NCBI GenBank assembly: GCA_021772755.1
Contig: JAJFLJ010000270.1
Location: 1-32,842, forward strand
DNA: 32,842 nucleotides
Source: Candidatus Sumerlaeota bacterium
GTDB taxonomy: Bacteria > Sumerlaeota > Sumerlaeia > SLMS01 > JAHLLQ01
Direction: 5' to 3'
This document shows, piece after piece, positions 32,221 to 32,842 of this stretch (within the stretch, counting starts at the first letter, position 1; each line of letters begins with the position of its first letter). Under the pieces are notes generated by a model. It worked only from the letters and a program-made list of their open reading frames with translations. It did not search any database and was not told where the DNA came from. Made by a program: the position numbers and the translations under genes.

Positions 32221-32842
32221 ATGCAGCCACGCCGCTTTCTCGTCACCGGAGGCAGCAAGGGGATCGGTGAATCTCTCGTCCGTCTCGCCCGCAAGATCGG
32301 CCACGAGGTCGTCTTCACCGGGCGCGACGCGAAGCGCCTCGCCGCCGTCGCCGGCGAAACGGGCGCACACGCGCTCGAAGCCGACGTCGCCAGCCCGGAG
32401 GACAACGCGCGCACCGTCGAGTTCGCCACCGAAACGCTGGGCGGCATCGACGTGCTGGTCAACAACGCGGCGGTGGCGTACGGCGCGCACATCGGCGAGA
32501 TCGACATGAAACGACTGCGGGCGCAGTACGACGTGAACCTCTTCGGTCTCGTCGACCTGACGAACCGCGTCGTTCCCGCCATGAAGCGGCAGGGCTCCGG
32601 CGACATCGTGAACGTCTCGTCCACCTCGGGAATGAAGGGGCACGCCAACGGGACGGCCTACAGCGGCAGCAAATGGGCGCTGCGGGGAATCTCGCAGTGC
32701 TGGCAGGCGGAGCTTCGCCCGCACGACATCCGCGTGATGTGCGTCTGTCCCTCCGAGGTGCAGACGGGGTTCAACGGCGGCGCGAAGGGCGACGACGCGA
32801 AGAAGCTCGTCGCCGACGACATCGCCGGCAGCATCATCGGAT
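32221..32842 (+). CDS. Short-chain dehydrogenase/reductase (3' partial)
   Basis: This gene runs off the window end and is missing from the ORF track. ATG 32221 follows AAAGGAC and the frame is open for 207 codons. It is a classical SDR using NAD(P)H: Rossmann glycine motif TGGSKGIG (9-16), VNNAA (80-84), active-site serine in IVNVSSTSG (about 133-134) and catalytic YSGSK (Y147, K151), with CPSEVQTGF after. The K at position 13, next to the glycine motif, and the R at position 35 (TGR) lean toward NADPH. Substrate cannot be read. It starts 56 nt after rpoN with no visible terminator between, so readthrough is possible. Confidence 0.92.
   Translation, partial: MQPRRFLVTGGSKGIGESLVRLARKIGHEVVFTGRDAKRLAAVAGETGAHALEADVASPEDNARTVEFATETLGGIDVLVNNAAVAYGAHIGEIDMKRLRAQYDVNLFGLVDLTNRVVPAMKRQGSGDIVNVSSTSGMKGHANGTAYSGSKWALRGISQCWQAELRPHDIRVMCVCPSEVQTGFNGGAKGDDAKKLVADDIAGSIIG

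Overview
This is a GC-rich bacterial chromosome segment with long syntenic housekeeping blocks. It has no insertion sequences, CRISPR arrays, tRNA genes or phage genes that I can see. Type IV pilus genes with an outer-membrane secretin (PilQ) point to a diderm. The phylum cannot be fixed from reading alone. The oversized sigma-54, the long RpoB and the odd PilP suggest a lineage distant from the well-studied Proteobacteria, perhaps an uncultivated group near the PVC/FCB/Sumerlaeota/Hydrogenedentota neighbourhood (a low-confidence guess).

Layout. (1) 1-12159: the classic transcription/translation cluster nusG(partial)-rplK-rplA-rplJ-rplL-rpoB-rpoC. An L10-type mRNA leader lies before rplJ, a UUCG-capped hairpin and about 330 bp of leader lie between rplL and rpoB, and a strong terminator follows rpoC. 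(2) 12163-13546: a small DUF503 protein and a GT4 glycosyltransferase, nearly overlapping. (3) 13554-16217, minus strand: an orphan DppC/OppC-type ABC permease followed by a secreted peptidylarginine deiminase (PAD) of the vertebrate/cyanobacterial type, with all four catalytic residues. (4) 16218-16719: a non-coding divergent region with an orphan plus-strand terminator. (5) 16720-22041: pilM-N-O-P-Q, the inner-membrane alignment complex and secretin of the type IV pilus, closed by a terminator. (6) 22257-24869: a DUF3417-type alpha-glucan phosphorylase. (7) 24957-30036: a protein-quality-control island, with three tandem small heat-shock proteins on the minus strand divergent from grpE-clpB on the plus strand. 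(8) 30257-32164: rpoN with a large internal insertion. (9) 32221 to the end: a short-chain dehydrogenase, cut by the window edge.

How the genes work together. Block 1 makes the ribosomal stalk/L1 arm and the core RNA polymerase, with predicted autogenous control by L10. Block 5 builds the pilus channel. Block 7 is a holdase-disaggregase set: sHsps bind unfolding proteins and ClpB, helped by the DnaK system through GrpE, recovers them. A -24/-12-like element upstream of the sHsp operon raises the possibility that the nearby rpoN product controls it.

The most notable find is the predicted secreted PAD-family deiminase, because protein citrullination by this fold is mainly known from vertebrates and is rare in bacteria. 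The coupled orphan permease, the enlarged sigma-54 and the orphan terminator are secondary leads.
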